A stretch of 64,000 bases of DNA from Paenilisteria riparia FSL S10-1204 (GCF_000525995.1 NZ_AODL01000010.1:21413-85412); one strand, 5' to 3'; numbered from the stretch's first letter, positions 18,274-28,403 are shown. The notes: generated from the sequence alone by a model not told the origin. Numbers and translations: made by a program.

Positions 18274-19536
18274 ATGAAAATCACAACTATCGGATTAGGT
18301 TATATCGGTCTACCAACGTCGATATTATTCGCCACACACGGTCATCACGTACGAGGCGTTGACGCAAATCCCGCGGTCGTTGAAACACTCAATCAAGGAT
18401 ATATTCATATTGAAGAAGAAGGATTACAAGCCCTTTACAACGAAGCCCTACAAGCAGGAAATTTTGAAGCAGCACTAACACCGAGTGATTCAGACGCATT
18501 CATCATTGCCGTTCCTACACCAAACAACGAAGACGAATACAAATCGTGTGATCTATCGTATGTTATTTCCGCAGTAGAAAGCACGATTCCGTATTTAGAA
18601 AAGGGCAATCTACTCATCGTAGAATCCACCATCGCCCCTCGAACTACCGAAGATGTCGTACAGCCAATGTTAGAAGCAGCAGGTTTTACGGTAGGTGAAG
18701 ATATTTTCTTAGCACACTGCCCAGAACGTGTCTTACCAGGGAACATCGCTTACGAACTTATTCACAATCCGCGCATCATCGGCGGAATCACACCAGCCTG
18801 CACAGCCGTTGCCAAAAAGATGTATCAAACCGTTGTTCAAGGCGAACTCATCGAATCTACAGCAAGTGAAGCCGAACTAAGCAAACTAATGGAAAACACG
18901 TATCGCGACGTCAATATCGCACTAGCTAACGAACTCGCAAAAATCGGTTTAGACCTTGAAATCAACGCCTTAAAAGTCATCGAGATGGCAAACCGTCATC
19001 CACGCGTTAACCTCCATTCTCCAGGGCCAGGCGTCGGCGGCCATTGCTTAGCGGTAGATCCTTATTTCGTCGCTGCGGCATCCCCAACTTTTTCACCTCT
19101 GATTCAAACCGCACGACAAATCAACAGTTCCATGCCACATTTCGTTGTCGAAAACGTCACGAAACTGATGGAAACAGCACCAAATCGCAAAATCACCATT
19201 TTTGGTCTCACATATAAAGGTAACATTGACGACACGCGTGAAAGCCCAGCACAAGAAATCTCATGGATGTTGCAACGCGCAGGCTTTGATGTGGTAGAAT
19301 ACGATCCCCATGTAGCGCACGCCACAATGCCAATCGAAGAAGCATGCCAAGACAGCTCACTGATTCTTGTATTAACCGATCATGCCGAATTCGAAACCAT
19401 CCCAGAAAGCGCCACAGAAGTTATGAGCCAAGCCCGAATTTTAGATACAAAAACGATTGTTAAAAACCATCACGCGACATTACATCATTTAGGAAACTTA
19501 TACGAAGCCGTGAATAAAATCCCGCAGAAAATGTAG
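18274..19536 (+). CDS. UDP-N-acetyl-D-mannosamine dehydrogenase (locus 1)
   Basis: A 420-aa nucleotide-sugar dehydrogenase. The NAD-binding GLGYIG is at residues 7-12, the central domain includes KLMENTYRDVNIALANELAK, and the catalytic cysteine is Cys258 in GPGVGGHCLAVDPYF. The pattern fits the WecC type, which oxidises UDP-ManNAc to UDP-ManNAcA with two NAD+. AAAGGTGAAG precedes the ATG. The UDP-ManNAc epimerase needed to feed it is not in this window. A WecG/TagA-family transferase two genes downstream is a plausible user of the product. It is about the same length as the paralogue at 54181. Confidence 0.88.
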   Translation: MKITTIGLGYIGLPTSILFATHGHHVRGVDANPAVVETLNQGYIHIEEEGLQALYNEALQAGNFEAALTPSDSDAFIIAVPTPNNEDEYKSCDLSYVISAVESTIPYLEKGNLLIVESTIAPRTTEDVVQPMLEAAGFTVGEDIFLAHCPERVLPGNIAYELIHNPRIIGGITPACTAVAKKMYQTVVQGELIESTASEAELSKLMENTYRDVNIALANELAKIGLDLEINALKVIEMANRHPRVNLHSPGPGVGGHCLAVDPYFVAAASPTFSPLIQTARQINSSMPHFVVENVTKLMETAPNRKITIFGLTYKGNIDDTRESPAQEISWMLQRAGFDVVEYDPHVAHATMPIEEACQDSSLILVLTDHAEFETIPESATEVMSQARILDTKTIVKNHHATLHHLGNLYEAVNKIPQKM

Positions 19537-19554
19537 AAAGGTGAAGACCCAGCC

Positions 19555-20199
19555 ATGTATTACGAACAATCCAGCGACAAACCAATTCAATTAAAAGCCA
19601 AAGCAACGAACCGTTTTATCCGCATCTTTGACATTATCGCAGCCTTATTGGCCATCCTCATCTCAGCGCCCGTCACACTTATCATCGCTTGCCTGATTAA
19701 ACTCGACGACCCGAAAGGCCCTATATTCTTCCGCCAAAAACGAATCGGTAAAAACCAGCAACCGTTCTATATGTATAAATTCCGCTCGATGCACGTCGAC
19801 GCCGAAGCGAAACTAGAAGCCCTGCTCGCTGAAAACGAAATGGAAGGGCATATGTTCAAAATGAAAAACGATCCAAGAATCACCAAAATCGGTCGGTTTA
19901 TCCGCAAAACCAGCTTAGATGAGTTCCCTCAATTTCTTAATATTCTGAAAGGCGAGATGAGTTTTGTTGGGCCACGCCCACCATTAGAACGAGAAGTTGC
20001 CCAATATAGTGATTACGATTTACAACGATTGACCGTGACGCCAGGTTGTACAGGACTTTGGCAAGTGAGCGGACGCAACACATTAACATTTGAAGAAATG
20101 GTTGAACTAGATTTGAAATATATTCGCGAACAAAGCATGTGGCTGAACATCAAGATTTTATGTGCCACTTTTAAAGAGTTCGCTGGAAAAGGAATGTAA
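19555..20199 (+). CDS. Polyprenyl-phosphate sugar-1-phosphate transferase (initiating transferase)
   Basis: A 214-aa protein with one N-terminal membrane segment (about 22-45) and the bacterial sugar transferase domain. Visible hallmarks are KFRSMHVDAE, KTSLDEFPQFLNILKGEMSF followed by VGPRPPL, and GLWQVSGRN. It is the short, WcaJ C-terminal-like form that loads the first sugar phosphate onto undecaprenyl phosphate at the inner membrane face. AAAGGTGAAGACCCAGCC precedes the ATG. It lies in tight order after the dehydrogenase. Confidence 0.88.
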   Translation: MYYEQSSDKPIQLKAKATNRFIRIFDIIAALLAILISAPVTLIIACLIKLDDPKGPIFFRQKRIGKNQQPFYMYKFRSMHVDAEAKLEALLAENEMEGHMFKMKNDPRITKIGRFIRKTSLDEFPQFLNILKGEMSFVGPRPPLEREVAQYSDYDLQRLTVTPGCTGLWQVSGRNTLTFEEMVELDLKYIREQSMWLNIKILCATFKEFAGKGM

Positions 20200-20204
20200 G
20201 GATT

Positions 20205-20915
20205 ATGAGAATTGAATTATTAGGAAGTAAGCTCGATTGCTTAACGATGCAAGAAACGGTGACGCGTATCGATGAAATTATCCAAGCACGAACGCCCGTA
20301 CAGCACGTGGTAATAAACGCAAACAAGATTAATTTAATGAAACGAGACGACACTTTACGTGACATTGTGAATGGTTCGCCGCTAATCAATGCAGATGGAG
20401 CTTCTATTTTATTAGCTGCCAAAATGCTTGGTAAACAAGTGCCAGAACGCGTTACAGGTATTGACTTAATGGATGAATTGCTTCAACTAGCCGATGAAAA
20501 GGCTTATCGCGTCTTCTTTTTCGGAGCGACAGAAGAGGTTGCCCGCCAAGTTGTAATGACAACTAGTAAAAAGTATCCGAACATCCAAATCGTGGGTCAT
20601 GAAAACGGCTATTTTGACGCTAGTATTTCAGCTAGCATTGCCGAGGAAATTCGCGCTAGCCAAGCAGATATTGTGTTTGTCGCTTTTTCTAGCCCGATGA
20701 AAGAATATTGGATTCATGAGCAACTAGAACGTATGAATGTCCCGTTTGTTATGGGAGTAGGCGGTAGTTTTGACGTCATTGCCGGTAAAACGAAACGCGC
20801 ACCAGCGTGGATACAACGTCTTGGCTGTGAATGGTTTTATCGCTTCATTCAAGAACCAATCCGAATGTTTGATCGTTACATCGTCGGTAATCTCGTCTTT
20901 CTAGGCATATTTTAA
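20205..20915 (+). CDS. WecG/TagA/CpsF family glycosyltransferase
   Basis: A 236-aa protein with the GT26 pattern: VVINANKINLMKRDDTLRDI, INADGASILLAAKMLG, VFFFGATEEVARQ, and GVGGSFDVIAGKTKRAP. Members transfer ManNAc (TagA) or ManNAcA (WecG) to a lipid-linked acceptor. With the UDP-ManNAc dehydrogenase upstream, a ManNAcA transferase is the best inference. It starts 5 bases after the initiating transferase stop and is surely co-transcribed. Confidence 0.85.
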   Translation: MRIELLGSKLDCLTMQETVTRIDEIIQARTPVQHVVINANKINLMKRDDTLRDIVNGSPLINADGASILLAAKMLGKQVPERVTGIDLMDELLQLADEKAYRVFFFGATEEVARQVVMTTSKKYPNIQIVGHENGYFDASISASIAEEIRASQADIVFVAFSSPMKEYWIHEQLERMNVPFVMGVGGSFDVIAGKTKRAPAWIQRLGCEWFYRFIQEPIRMFDRYIVGNLVFLGIF

Positions 20916-20944
20916 AAGCTAAATAAGAAAGCAGGAAATTTCGC

Positions 20945-21988
20945 ATGAATATTTTAATGATTGGTCCAAGTAGCGCATCAAAAGGCGGTATCGCAACGGT
21001 CATTGGCAATTTCGAGACGCATTTTGATTCCTCCGAACACAACGTAACTTACCTCGCAACATGGCAAGAAGGTACATTCTATAAGCGGCTCCAAACCACC
21101 GTACGCTCTTTTTTCCAACTTCGAAAAATTATTCGCCAAAATAAGATCGATATCGTGCATATTCATATGGCGCAACAAGGCAGTTTTTATCGAAAATCAT
21201 TGTTGCTTTTGCTTTCTAAATCATCTTGTCGCGTCGTACTCCATATGCATGCCTCTCAATTTGACACCTTTTATCATCGTAGCCACCCCTTGGCTCAGAA
21301 ATATATACGTTGGACATTGCGTCAACCAGATCAAGTGGTTGTTCTAAGCGAAGAATGGGCCGCATTTTATGAAAAAATAACAGATGTGCCAGTAACCGTT
21401 ATTGAAAATGCGGTAGACATGCCAGCAGAAAGTAGTTACAATGCCACCTCGCAACATATTATTGCTTTTGGACGAATCGGCGAGCGCAAAGGAAGTTATG
21501 ATATCCTGAAAATAGCAGAAGAAGTAGGTACCGTTTTTCCGAATGTGCAGTTCGATTTATACGGTGACGGTGAGGTGGACAAAGTAGCCGATGAAATCAA
21601 GCAACGCAACTTAACGAATGTGCAACTTGGCGGTTGGATTGATGCCGAAGCGAAAGAGAAGATTTTGCAAGACGCCGTACTTCACATTTTGCCATCGTAT
21701 CACGAAGGTCTGCCAATGGCGATTTTAGAAACGATGTCCCACGGAATCCCAAATATTAGCACGTATGTTGGTGGTATTCCTCAAGCCATCGAACCAAATC
21801 AAAACGGCATGCTCATCGAGGCAGGAAATACCGAACAGCTTGCTACTGCCATCACGACGATGCTTAGTGACCAAGCGATGCGCACCCAATTTTCCAAGGC
21901 GGCAAGAAGCACGATAGAAAACCGTTTTGCCATGGCTCCGTATCTTAAAAAATGGGAACAACTCTATTCGAAACTAAACCATAAGTGA
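20945..21988 (+). CDS. GT4 family glycosyltransferase
   Basis: A 347-aa GT-B fold protein. The N-terminus MNILMIGPSSASKGGIATVI carries the glycine-rich acceptor-side loop. The C-terminal half has the nucleotide-sugar site (IIAFGRIGERKGSYDILKIA, then LPSYHEGLPMAILETMSHG with the EGLP...E motif). It is cytoplasmic and adds one sugar to the repeat unit; donor and linkage cannot be read. The gene is followed by Wzz after 10 bases. Confidence 0.85.
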   Translation: MNILMIGPSSASKGGIATVIGNFETHFDSSEHNVTYLATWQEGTFYKRLQTTVRSFFQLRKIIRQNKIDIVHIHMAQQGSFYRKSLLLLLSKSSCRVVLHMHASQFDTFYHRSHPLAQKYIRWTLRQPDQVVVLSEEWAAFYEKITDVPVTVIENAVDMPAESSYNATSQHIIAFGRIGERKGSYDILKIAEEVGTVFPNVQFDLYGDGEVDKVADEIKQRNLTNVQLGGWIDAEAKEKILQDAVLHILPSYHEGLPMAILETMSHGIPNISTYVGGIPQAIEPNQNGMLIEAGNTEQLATAITTMLSDQAMRTQFSKAARSTIENRFAMAPYLKKWEQLYSKLNHK

Positions 21989-21998
21989 GGAGAAACAG

Positions 21999-22713
21999 AT
22001 GGAAAACCTATTTAGTATGAAAGACATCATCACCATTTTGAAAAAAAAGTTGGCTTTGGATTGCCAGCTTTGCGATTGGTGGTTTAGTGACAGCAAGTCT
22101 TGTTGTGTATCTTTGGATGACGCCAATGTTTGCCATGAACGCACAAGTGATTGTTTCACAAATGGAGACAAGTCAAAATGCCGTTTCACAAAACGCCGAA
22201 GTTCAGGCAAATTTACAACTCGTCAACACATACCGCGTTCTCATCACAAGCCCGCGTGTCTTAGATCAAGTTTCCAAGGAGATGGATGGCGCCTACACGA
22301 GCGCAGAACTAGCAGAGAAAATAACGGTTAGCACGGAACAAGATTCACAAGTTATCAACATCACAGCAGAAGACAAAAATGCAGATACTGCTGCCGAAAT
22401 TTCCAATCAAGCCGCACTAGCTTTTCAAAAAATCACACCCAAAGTCATGAAAGTAGACAATATCAATATTTTATCTGTCGCACAACCGACAAAAGCAACG
22501 ACCCCCGTGTCACCAAAACCCGGACTCATCGGGCTTGTTGGTCTATTCGGTGGCATGCTTCTAGGTATCATCATCGCCTTCATGCGCAACCTACTTAGCA
22601 ATAAATTTAAAGAAGAAAAAGATATTGAAACATTAGGCGTACCAATGCTCGGAGCTATCGGTAAACTGCCGGAATATCAATCCAAAGACGCAAGGAAAGG
22701 AAGAAAAAAATAA
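21999..22713 (+). pseudogene. Wzz/CapA-type chain-length determinant, frameshifted at an A8 run
   Basis: GTGAGGAG precedes ATG 21999. The frame MENLFSMKDIITILKK breaks at A8 (22041-22048). With seven A the reading continues KKSWLWIASFAIGGLVTASL through the first membrane helix and a periplasmic-type domain to a second helix (GLIGLVGLFGGMLLGIIIAF) and stops at 22713, about 237 aa. That is the standard two-helix Wzz layout that partners the tyrosine kinase directly downstream to set chain length. The break is +1 in a homopolymer. Confidence 0.82.
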
Positions 22714-23406
22714 ATGAGAAGCAAAAAATTTCGCGACAAAACATCCGGTAAACGCAAACTAGTAGCTAAAAACGAACCCCAGTCAGCCTACGCCGAATCA
22801 TTTCGTTATATCCGCGCCAACATTGATTTTTCAGGGATTGATAACGAATATAAATCCATCATGATTACATCCCCAGACCCTGACTCCGGAAAGTCCTTAA
22901 TTTCTGCCAACCTTGCGATTACTTACGCTGCATTAGATATGAAAACCATCCTCATCGATCTTGACTTGCGAAAACCAACCGTGCACAAAATTTTCCCAGA
23001 GTGCCATTCCTCTTACGGAATTACTGGTTTCTTAAAAGATATGTTGCCATTAGAAGAAGCGATTATAAAAACGGAAGTTCCTCACCTCGATGTTCTCCCA
23101 GTTGGCATGACACCCGCCGATCCCGCTTCCATTCTTAACTCCGAAAAGGTACAACAACTCTACAAAAAGCTCTACGAAAATTACGATCGCATTATCATTG
23201 ATACACCCCCAGTCATGTCTGTCGCTGATGCCCAAATCATCGCTTCCTGGGTAGATGGCTCCATTTTAGTCATCCGTAACAACTACACCAAACAAGAAAA
23301 CGCCAAAAAAGCTTTGAAAAAACTAGACGCAGCAGGTGCAAAAGTCATTGGGACAATCTTTAACAACACGAAAATGAAGATGCGGGACTATTACTATGCA
23401 GAATAA
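22714..23406 (+). CDS. CpsD/CapB-type bacterial tyrosine kinase
   Basis: A 230-aa cytoplasmic BY-kinase. Walker A is SPDPDSGKSLI (GKS at 59-61), Walker A' is ILIDLDLRKPTVH, and Walker B is RIIIDTPPVMSVADA. A short C-terminal tyrosine cluster MRDYYYAE carries the autophosphorylation sites. It starts directly after the Wzz stop, and in Firmicutes the kinase needs the Wzz-like adaptor for activity. It controls polymer length and export through reversible phosphorylation. No cognate phosphatase gene is visible here. Confidence 0.9.
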   Translation: MRSKKFRDKTSGKRKLVAKNEPQSAYAESFRYIRANIDFSGIDNEYKSIMITSPDPDSGKSLISANLAITYAALDMKTILIDLDLRKPTVHKIFPECHSSYGITGFLKDMLPLEEAIIKTEVPHLDVLPVGMTPADPASILNSEKVQQLYKKLYENYDRIIIDTPPVMSVADAQIIASWVDGSILVIRNNYTKQENAKKALKKLDAAGAKVIGTIFNNTKMKMRDYYYAE

Positions 23407-23436
23407 AAATACAGAGCAAAAGAAGGCATGCATGCT

Positions 23437-24829
23437 ATGAATCGTCTAAAAAAACTAGGTTGGAATACGTTCATTATTGGGCTGGGAAGTATGGGCAGCA
23501 AATTTATGATTTTCTTACTAGTTCCGTTTTATACGTTTTATTTATCGCCAGCCGAATATGGAAAAGCAGATATTTTAATGATGACAATTTCTATTTTATT
23601 GCCGATTGTAACGCTAAGTATTGCAGATGGCGTGTTTCGTTACACGATGGATAAGGTAAGTCCGAAGCAGGTGTTCAGCACAGGATGCGCGATCTTAATT
23701 TTGATGACAGCCATTTTGATTTTGCTAGCACCAATATTATTACAGATCCCCATGCTTCAAAATTATTACTTGCTATGTAGCGCTATTTTACTTGTCCAGG
23801 CATGGAATGCATTATTTCAGCAGCAAGCACGAGCAAACGGCAAACTCATTTTATATTCTGTATCGGGACTTCTTATGGCAGTCGTGTTATTTATTGCTAA
23901 TCTTATCTTTTTGAAATATGGCAATATGGGTATTGAAGGGTTTCTTTATGCCAATTTAGTTGCATTTTCCTGCCAAGCTATTGTCTTGTTTTTCGGAAGT
24001 AAGTTATACCGCTTATTCTCTTTTCGAGAGATGAACAAAGCTTTATTGAAGAAAATGTTGTTGTACTCCTTGCCACTGATTCCAAATGCGATTCTTTGGT
24101 GGGTGATGCAAGTATCAGATCGTTACATTTTAACGCTATTTCTTGGCGTAGCAGCAAATGGTTTATATACGGTTGCCGCTAAAATTCCAAGTTTGCTATC
24201 GATGATAAATACAATCTTTTTCCAAGCATGGAGTATTTCGGCAATTGGAGATGGGATTAAGAAAAACGATACTTTCTTTGCCCAAGTGTTCAGTATCTTT
24301 TCGTGTTTGTTTTTCATCGTGACCGAAGCGATTCTCCTTATCGTGCAACCGCTCGCCGAGACATTGTTCTCCGCAGCGTATCAAGGCGTTTGGCAGTACG
24401 TTCCGTTTCTTTTAATTGCGGTAATCCTGTCCAGTTTCTCAAGTTTCTTAGAAGTTTCCTATATGGCAGAGAAAAAAAACAAAGCAACTCGTCATAACCA
24501 CATTAAAAGGTGGCGCTGTGAATATCGCTTTATCATTCCTGCTTATTCCGTTCATCGGTATTATTGGAGCGTCCATCGCAACGCTTATCGGATTCTTAAT
24601 CACTTGGTTACTCCGCATGAAGCAAACAAGATTTTTCCATCAGATGCAAGCCAAAACGCTCTTTTGGTGTAGCCTTGCTATCTTGTTTATACAGAGCATT
24701 TACGTATCACTCAGCGACGTTCCTAATATCGTCATCCAACTCGGATTTGCGCTGATGCTAATTACATGTCAACTCCTCCTTGCGAAAAAAATGATGCGTG
24801 CTAAAAACGCGCGTCGCCTTGCGAAATAA
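23437..24829 (+). pseudogene. Wzx-type polysaccharide flippase, frameshifted at an A8 run
   Basis: ATG 23437 is 10 bases after AAGG, so it is better than ATG 23428. The frame encodes a multi-helix membrane protein (MNRLKKLGWNTFIIGLGSMG, then FLLVPFYTFYLSPAEYGKAD) typical of MOP-family flippases. It breaks at A8 (24472-24479). With seven A it continues EKKTKQLVITTLKGGAVNIA into the last helices and stops at 24829, for a total of about 463 aa with 12 or more helices. It moves the lipid-linked repeat unit outward. The break is +1. Confidence 0.82.
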
Positions 24830-24855
24830 TACAGAAATTAGTGGTGAAATAAAGT

Positions 24856-26079
24856 ATGGTAATCTACATGATCTTGTTTATCGTCGCCTTGTTTTCCAGT
24901 TTGCTGGAGACAATCAACCCAGTTTTGGGGTATATCAATGAAATCATCGTCATTGGCTTTGCAATGGTTGCTCTAGTGAAACTATTTTTCCTAGAAAAAG
25001 CAGAGAAAAAAGCGATGGACGGGTGGATTTTATTATCGCTTGTCTTATGTAGCGCCTTTTTCTTAGTCGCATTTATGCCGAATTTATTTAACGAGCCACA
25101 CAATACGATGGCGATGCAACTGTATACCTTTTTCGGGATGACGAAGTTTCTTATTTTATTTTATAGTGGTCGAATTTTGGTGAAGGGGCTTGATTTTCGA
25201 GCGAGTATTCCGTGGATGAAACGCTTAGCATGGCTGTTTTCTATTATTTGTTTACTCGTCTATGTACTAAATATCGCAGTGCCGCTGATGCAACCTTTTG
25301 ATATTCGTTTTGGCATGCCAACGTATGCTTACGGTTTTGGTCACCCCGCGCCGTTTAGTATGATTGTGATTATTTTTACGGTATTGATGGTGTTCTTTTC
25401 CTTATTGCAAAAAACACGATTGCCGTATCTATATTTACTGTTGAACTTGGGGCTTATTTTTACGGCGGGTAGAAGTACTGCCATCGGGATTTATTTATGC
25501 CTGTTTTTGCTACTCCTATTCTTTCCATACATCAAGCGAATACCAAATTACATGTATCTTTTACTCGGTAGCTTCCTTGCTTGGTTCAGCTGGGACCGTA
25601 TCATCAATCAATTTGGTGCGGAGAACACAGAGGCACGCGGCGTATTACTACGTACATCTGTAGAAATTGCCAAAGACCATGCTCCATTTGGCGCTGGATT
25701 AGGAATGTTCGGCTCTCATGCTTCTCGTCTTCATTACTCACCACTATATTTCGATTACCAGTTATCTCGTGTTTGGGGACTATCCAGTATCAATCCATCC
25801 TTCATCACAGATTCCTATTGGGCAATGATTATTGGTGAGACAGGCATTCTCGGGAGCATTTTCCTAATTGCGCTATTCATTGTTACACTTATCGCGATTA
25901 TTCGCTCCACGAGTGGTAATTTTAAAATGAAATTAATTGTTGCCTTTCCATTCATTTACGCATTATGTACCAGCCCTGTTGATACACTGCTTGTATCAGG
26001 AAGCATCATCAGCATTATTCTAGCTGTACTTTACATGATTGCATTAAGCCATACAAAACCTAGCGAAAAGCGTACCTAA
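24856..26079 (+). CDS. Wzy-type O-antigen polymerase/ligase family membrane protein
   Basis: A 407-aa protein with about 10-11 hydrophobic helices and a large extracytoplasmic loop near residues 250-320 (GAENTEARGVLLRTSVEIAK, then APFGAGLGMFGSHA). That is typical of Wzy polymerases. It follows the flippase by 26 bases. Sequence conservation is low in this family, so the call rests on topology and position in an otherwise complete Wzx/Wzy set. The Shine-Dalgarno is weak (GGTGA). Confidence 0.78.
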   Translation: MVIYMILFIVALFSSLLETINPVLGYINEIIVIGFAMVALVKLFFLEKAEKKAMDGWILLSLVLCSAFFLVAFMPNLFNEPHNTMAMQLYTFFGMTKFLILFYSGRILVKGLDFRASIPWMKRLAWLFSIICLLVYVLNIAVPLMQPFDIRFGMPTYAYGFGHPAPFSMIVIIFTVLMVFFSLLQKTRLPYLYLLLNLGLIFTAGRSTAIGIYLCLFLLLLFFPYIKRIPNYMYLLLGSFLAWFSWDRIINQFGAENTEARGVLLRTSVEIAKDHAPFGAGLGMFGSHASRLHYSPLYFDYQLSRVWGLSSINPSFITDSYWAMIIGETGILGSIFLIALFIVTLIAIIRSTSGNFKMKLIVAFPFIYALCTSPVDTLLVSGSIISIILAVLYMIALSHTKPSEKRT

Positions 26080-26095
26080 AAAGGAGGAAAAAGCG

Positions 26096-26665
26096 ATGAC
26101 AACAAACAACAGTCCAGTAACGGAACTAAAAAAAGGGGAATTTATTAAAGAATACGGAGAATATGCGATAATTCATGGTTATATAGTATGCAGAACGGGA
26201 AATCATTTTATAAAAATATTAAGAGAAGGACATTTCATCATTACGGAGACACCTTTGTTTGGTGACGCTATCCAATTTCAAGCACAAGGTCATGCCAGAA
26301 TCACACGATTGCCGATGGTTTCACCAAGCGATTTTTTGCAAAAACAAAACCAAACACAAGCAAGGATGATACAGGCGTTAACCTATCAGCTAAATATATA
26401 CGCCTTACCAGTAAAACAAAGAATTATGGCACTTTTATATCAAATTGCCTGTGAAATTGGAATTTGTCAATTAAACAATTGCTATATTCCCACTGTCATG
26501 ACACAAGTAGAGTTGGCTAAATATGCACATTGCACACGAGAATATTTAAATGGCGTGCGTAAAGAGTTGATTGAATGCGGCTGGCTAGCGAAAGGGAAAG
26601 AATGGGTATTGTTGGATTGGAGACGCTGGAAAGAATACATGGACAAACCAACATCTCCAATCTGA
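26096..26665 (+). CDS. Crp/Fnr-like regulator (paralogue 4) closing the Wzx/Wzy operon
   Basis: A 189-aa protein with strong AAAAGGAGG upstream of its ATG, 16 bases after wzy. The cupin half is shortened relative to paralogues 1 and 3. The C-terminal half keeps the helix-turn-helix (TQVELAKYAHCTREYLNGVR, then KELIECGWLAKG). Position suggests feedback control of the locus. It may have lost an effector-binding function, which is inferred from length only. Confidence 0.75.
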   Translation: MTTNNSPVTELKKGEFIKEYGEYAIIHGYIVCRTGNHFIKILREGHFIITETPLFGDAIQFQAQGHARITRLPMVSPSDFLQKQNQTQARMIQALTYQLNIYALPVKQRIMALLYQIACEIGICQLNNCYIPTVMTQVELAKYAHCTREYLNGVRKELIECGWLAKGKEWVLLDWRRWKEYMDKPTSPI

Positions 26666-26666
26666 C

Positions 26667-26867
26667 TTATTCCGTTACAAGTTCTACAGCCTTATTATCC
26701 CTTGGCACAGTTACAATAATCGCGATCAACGAAGGCAAGCAAAAACCAACATTTGTCAATAAACCGATCATCGCTGCTAAATCAATATTTCCACTCGCCG
26801 TAATCACACCGTAGACTGTTGCCGAAATTGCAATGCCAAACAATCCGCGATAGGCCCTATTTTTCTC
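26667..26867 (-). pseudogene. C-terminal remnant of a membrane protein
   Basis: The minus strand has about 65 codons without a start, reading ENKRAYRG-like charged residues then two hydrophobic stretches (GIAISATVYGVITA and MIGLLTNVGFCLPSLIAIIV) and ending PRDNKAVELVTE before TAA. An in-frame TAG lies just upstream and no ribosome binding site fits. It looks like the tail of a lost transporter. The family is not recognised. Confidence 0.4.
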
Positions 26868-26892
26868 CTAAAAAAATATTTAAATGGATAGC

Positions 26893-26932
26893 GCAAAAAA
26901 AGACTCAAGTAAGTCAACGAGTCTTTTTTTGC
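26893..26932. terminator. bidirectional terminator between the locus 1 operon and the DHA2 gene
   Basis: GCAAAAAAAGACTC (26893-26906) and GAGTCTTTTTTTGC (26919-26932) pair perfectly around a 12-base loop, with T runs on both strands. The stop codon of the DHA2 transporter lies in the loop. Confidence 0.85.
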
Positions 26933-28329
26933 TTATTAGTTAAGAAGAAACTCGGAATGAAGATGAGCGCGAGGACCACAGCAGATACTAGAAAACCAGC
27001 CTGGAAACCTTTCAAACTCGCGGCAAAAGAGGGATGTAAGACTTGAACGAAACTGGCGACAACCGTAGCGATAACGGCGGAACCAAAACTGGAACCGAGA
27101 TTTTCGATAATGTTAATGCCAATACTAGCTTCAGGAATTTGCTTGTTATCAAGACCTGTATACGCGTCGGTCGTCAGTGGCAAATTAATACCTCCAATGC
27201 TTGTACCGCGGATGAATAAGATGATGGAAATCCAAATCATACTCGTTTTATCCGTAATAAAGACAAGCGGAATTGAGCCAATAAGTGAAAGAGCGAGGCT
27301 GACCATCACGACATATTTGGCGCCGAATTTATCAATCATTTTACCAATCACAGGTCTCGTCACAATCATACCAACACCTTGCGGAATCAGTGCGATCGCA
27401 GCTTCAATAGGCGTGAAATGGCGGAAAGTTTGGAAGAAAAGCGGCATAATAATCATTGGCCCCATAATGGCGATATTCGCGAGGAAAAGCCCAATACTCG
27501 ATGCCGCAAAACGCTTATGCACGAACAAGTTTAACGGAAGAACCGTTTGATTTTTGCGAATGTGGTTGTAGATGACATAAACGACCGCCAAAACAAGGCC
27601 AACACCAACGCAAAGCAATGTTTCGCTATTGTTGAAAGAAGCGTGGCTGGCGGCTTTTGTAATACCGTAAATCAAGGCAACACTCATACCAGCCAAAGTA
27701 ACAATCCCGAAAACATCGAGCTTACTATCTTTGTTGAACGGTTCGAACTCAGGAATCGATTTCATCATTAACGGCACCGCGATAAGAACGATAAACACGT
27801 TGATAAAGAAAATCCAGTGCCACGAGGCGAAATGAATAATAAAGCCACCGATAACAGGGCCGAGAATTGGACCAAGAATCATGGGCGTCGTAACAATTGC
27901 GATGACTCTACCGAGATTTTCAGGTCCCGCCGTTTTGACGAGAAGCGTTGACATCAGCGTAGTAATGACACCAGCGCTAAACCCTTGAAGCAGTCGGAAG
28001 AAAATGAAACTGGAAACATCCCAGCTAAGCCCAGCAAGAACCGAAGTAATCCCAAAAGCGACAACCGCTCCGATAAAAATTCTCTTGCCATTGAATTTAT
28101 TCATCAGCCAACCAGATATAGGCACGGCGATGGCGAGAGCTAAAACGTAACCTGTAATGGCCCATTGGATTGTATCTAAAGTTGTGTGGAAGTCTTTATT
28201 TAGTTGGTCGATGGCGATATTCACCATAGTTGAGTCCAGCATCGGTGCAATGGCGCCAAGTGCGATAGCCCAAGCCGCGACGAGGATTTCTCTGGATAAT
28301 CCTGAACCTTTTACTTTGTTTTTAGTCAT
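26914..28329 (-). CDS. DHA2-family MFS drug:H+ antiporter (14-TMS, EmrB/QacA type)
   Basis: A 471-aa membrane protein with about 14 hydrophobic helices. Motifs fit DHA2: LDSTMVNIAIDQLNKDF in TM1, GWLMNKFNGKRIF as motif A, LLQGFSAGVITTLMSTLLV, and the motif C region GPILGPVIGG. It probably exports toxic compounds with proton influx. GGAG lies 8 bases before the ATG on the minus strand. A good promoter is present at 28375-28403 with an inverted repeat around it. No regulator gene is adjacent, so repression would come from elsewhere. Confidence 0.88.
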   Translation of the reverse strand: MTKNKVKGSGLSREILVAAWAIALGAIAPMLDSTMVNIAIDQLNKDFHTTLDTIQWAITGYVLALAIAVPISGWLMNKFNGKRIFIGAVVAFGITSVLAGLSWDVSSFIFFRLLQGFSAGVITTLMSTLLVKTAGPENLGRVIAIVTTPMILGPILGPVIGGFIIHFASWHWIFFINVFIVLIAVPLMMKSIPEFEPFNKDSKLDVFGIVTLAGMSVALIYGITKAASHASFNNSETLLCVGVGLVLAVVYVIYNHIRKNQTVLPLNLFVHKRFAASSIGLFLANIAIMGPMIIMPLFFQTFRHFTPIEAAIALIPQGVGMIVTRPVIGKMIDKFGAKYVVMVSLALSLIGSIPLVFITDKTSMIWISIILFIRGTSIGGINLPLTTDAYTGLDNKQIPEASIGINIIENLGSSFGSAVIATVVASFVQVLHPSFAASLKGFQAGFLVSAVVLALIFIPSFFLTNKQKKTR

Positions 28330-28356
28330 GTGGAAAACTCCTTGTAGATATATTGA

Positions 28357-28403
28357 TTCCTAGGAAACATAATTATCTTATAACTATTTAGTTTCCTTGT
28401 CAA
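28357..28403 (-). promoter_or_regulatory. promoter and inverted-repeat operator of the DHA2 transporter
   Basis: On the minus strand TTGACA (28398-28403), 17 bases and TAAGAT (28375-28380). Arms AGGAAAC (28362-28368) and GTTTCCT (28391-28397) form a perfect 7-bp inverted repeat bracketing the -10 and spacer, and TTCCTAGGAA near 28357 is itself palindromic. A repressor site is inferred. Confidence 0.7.
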
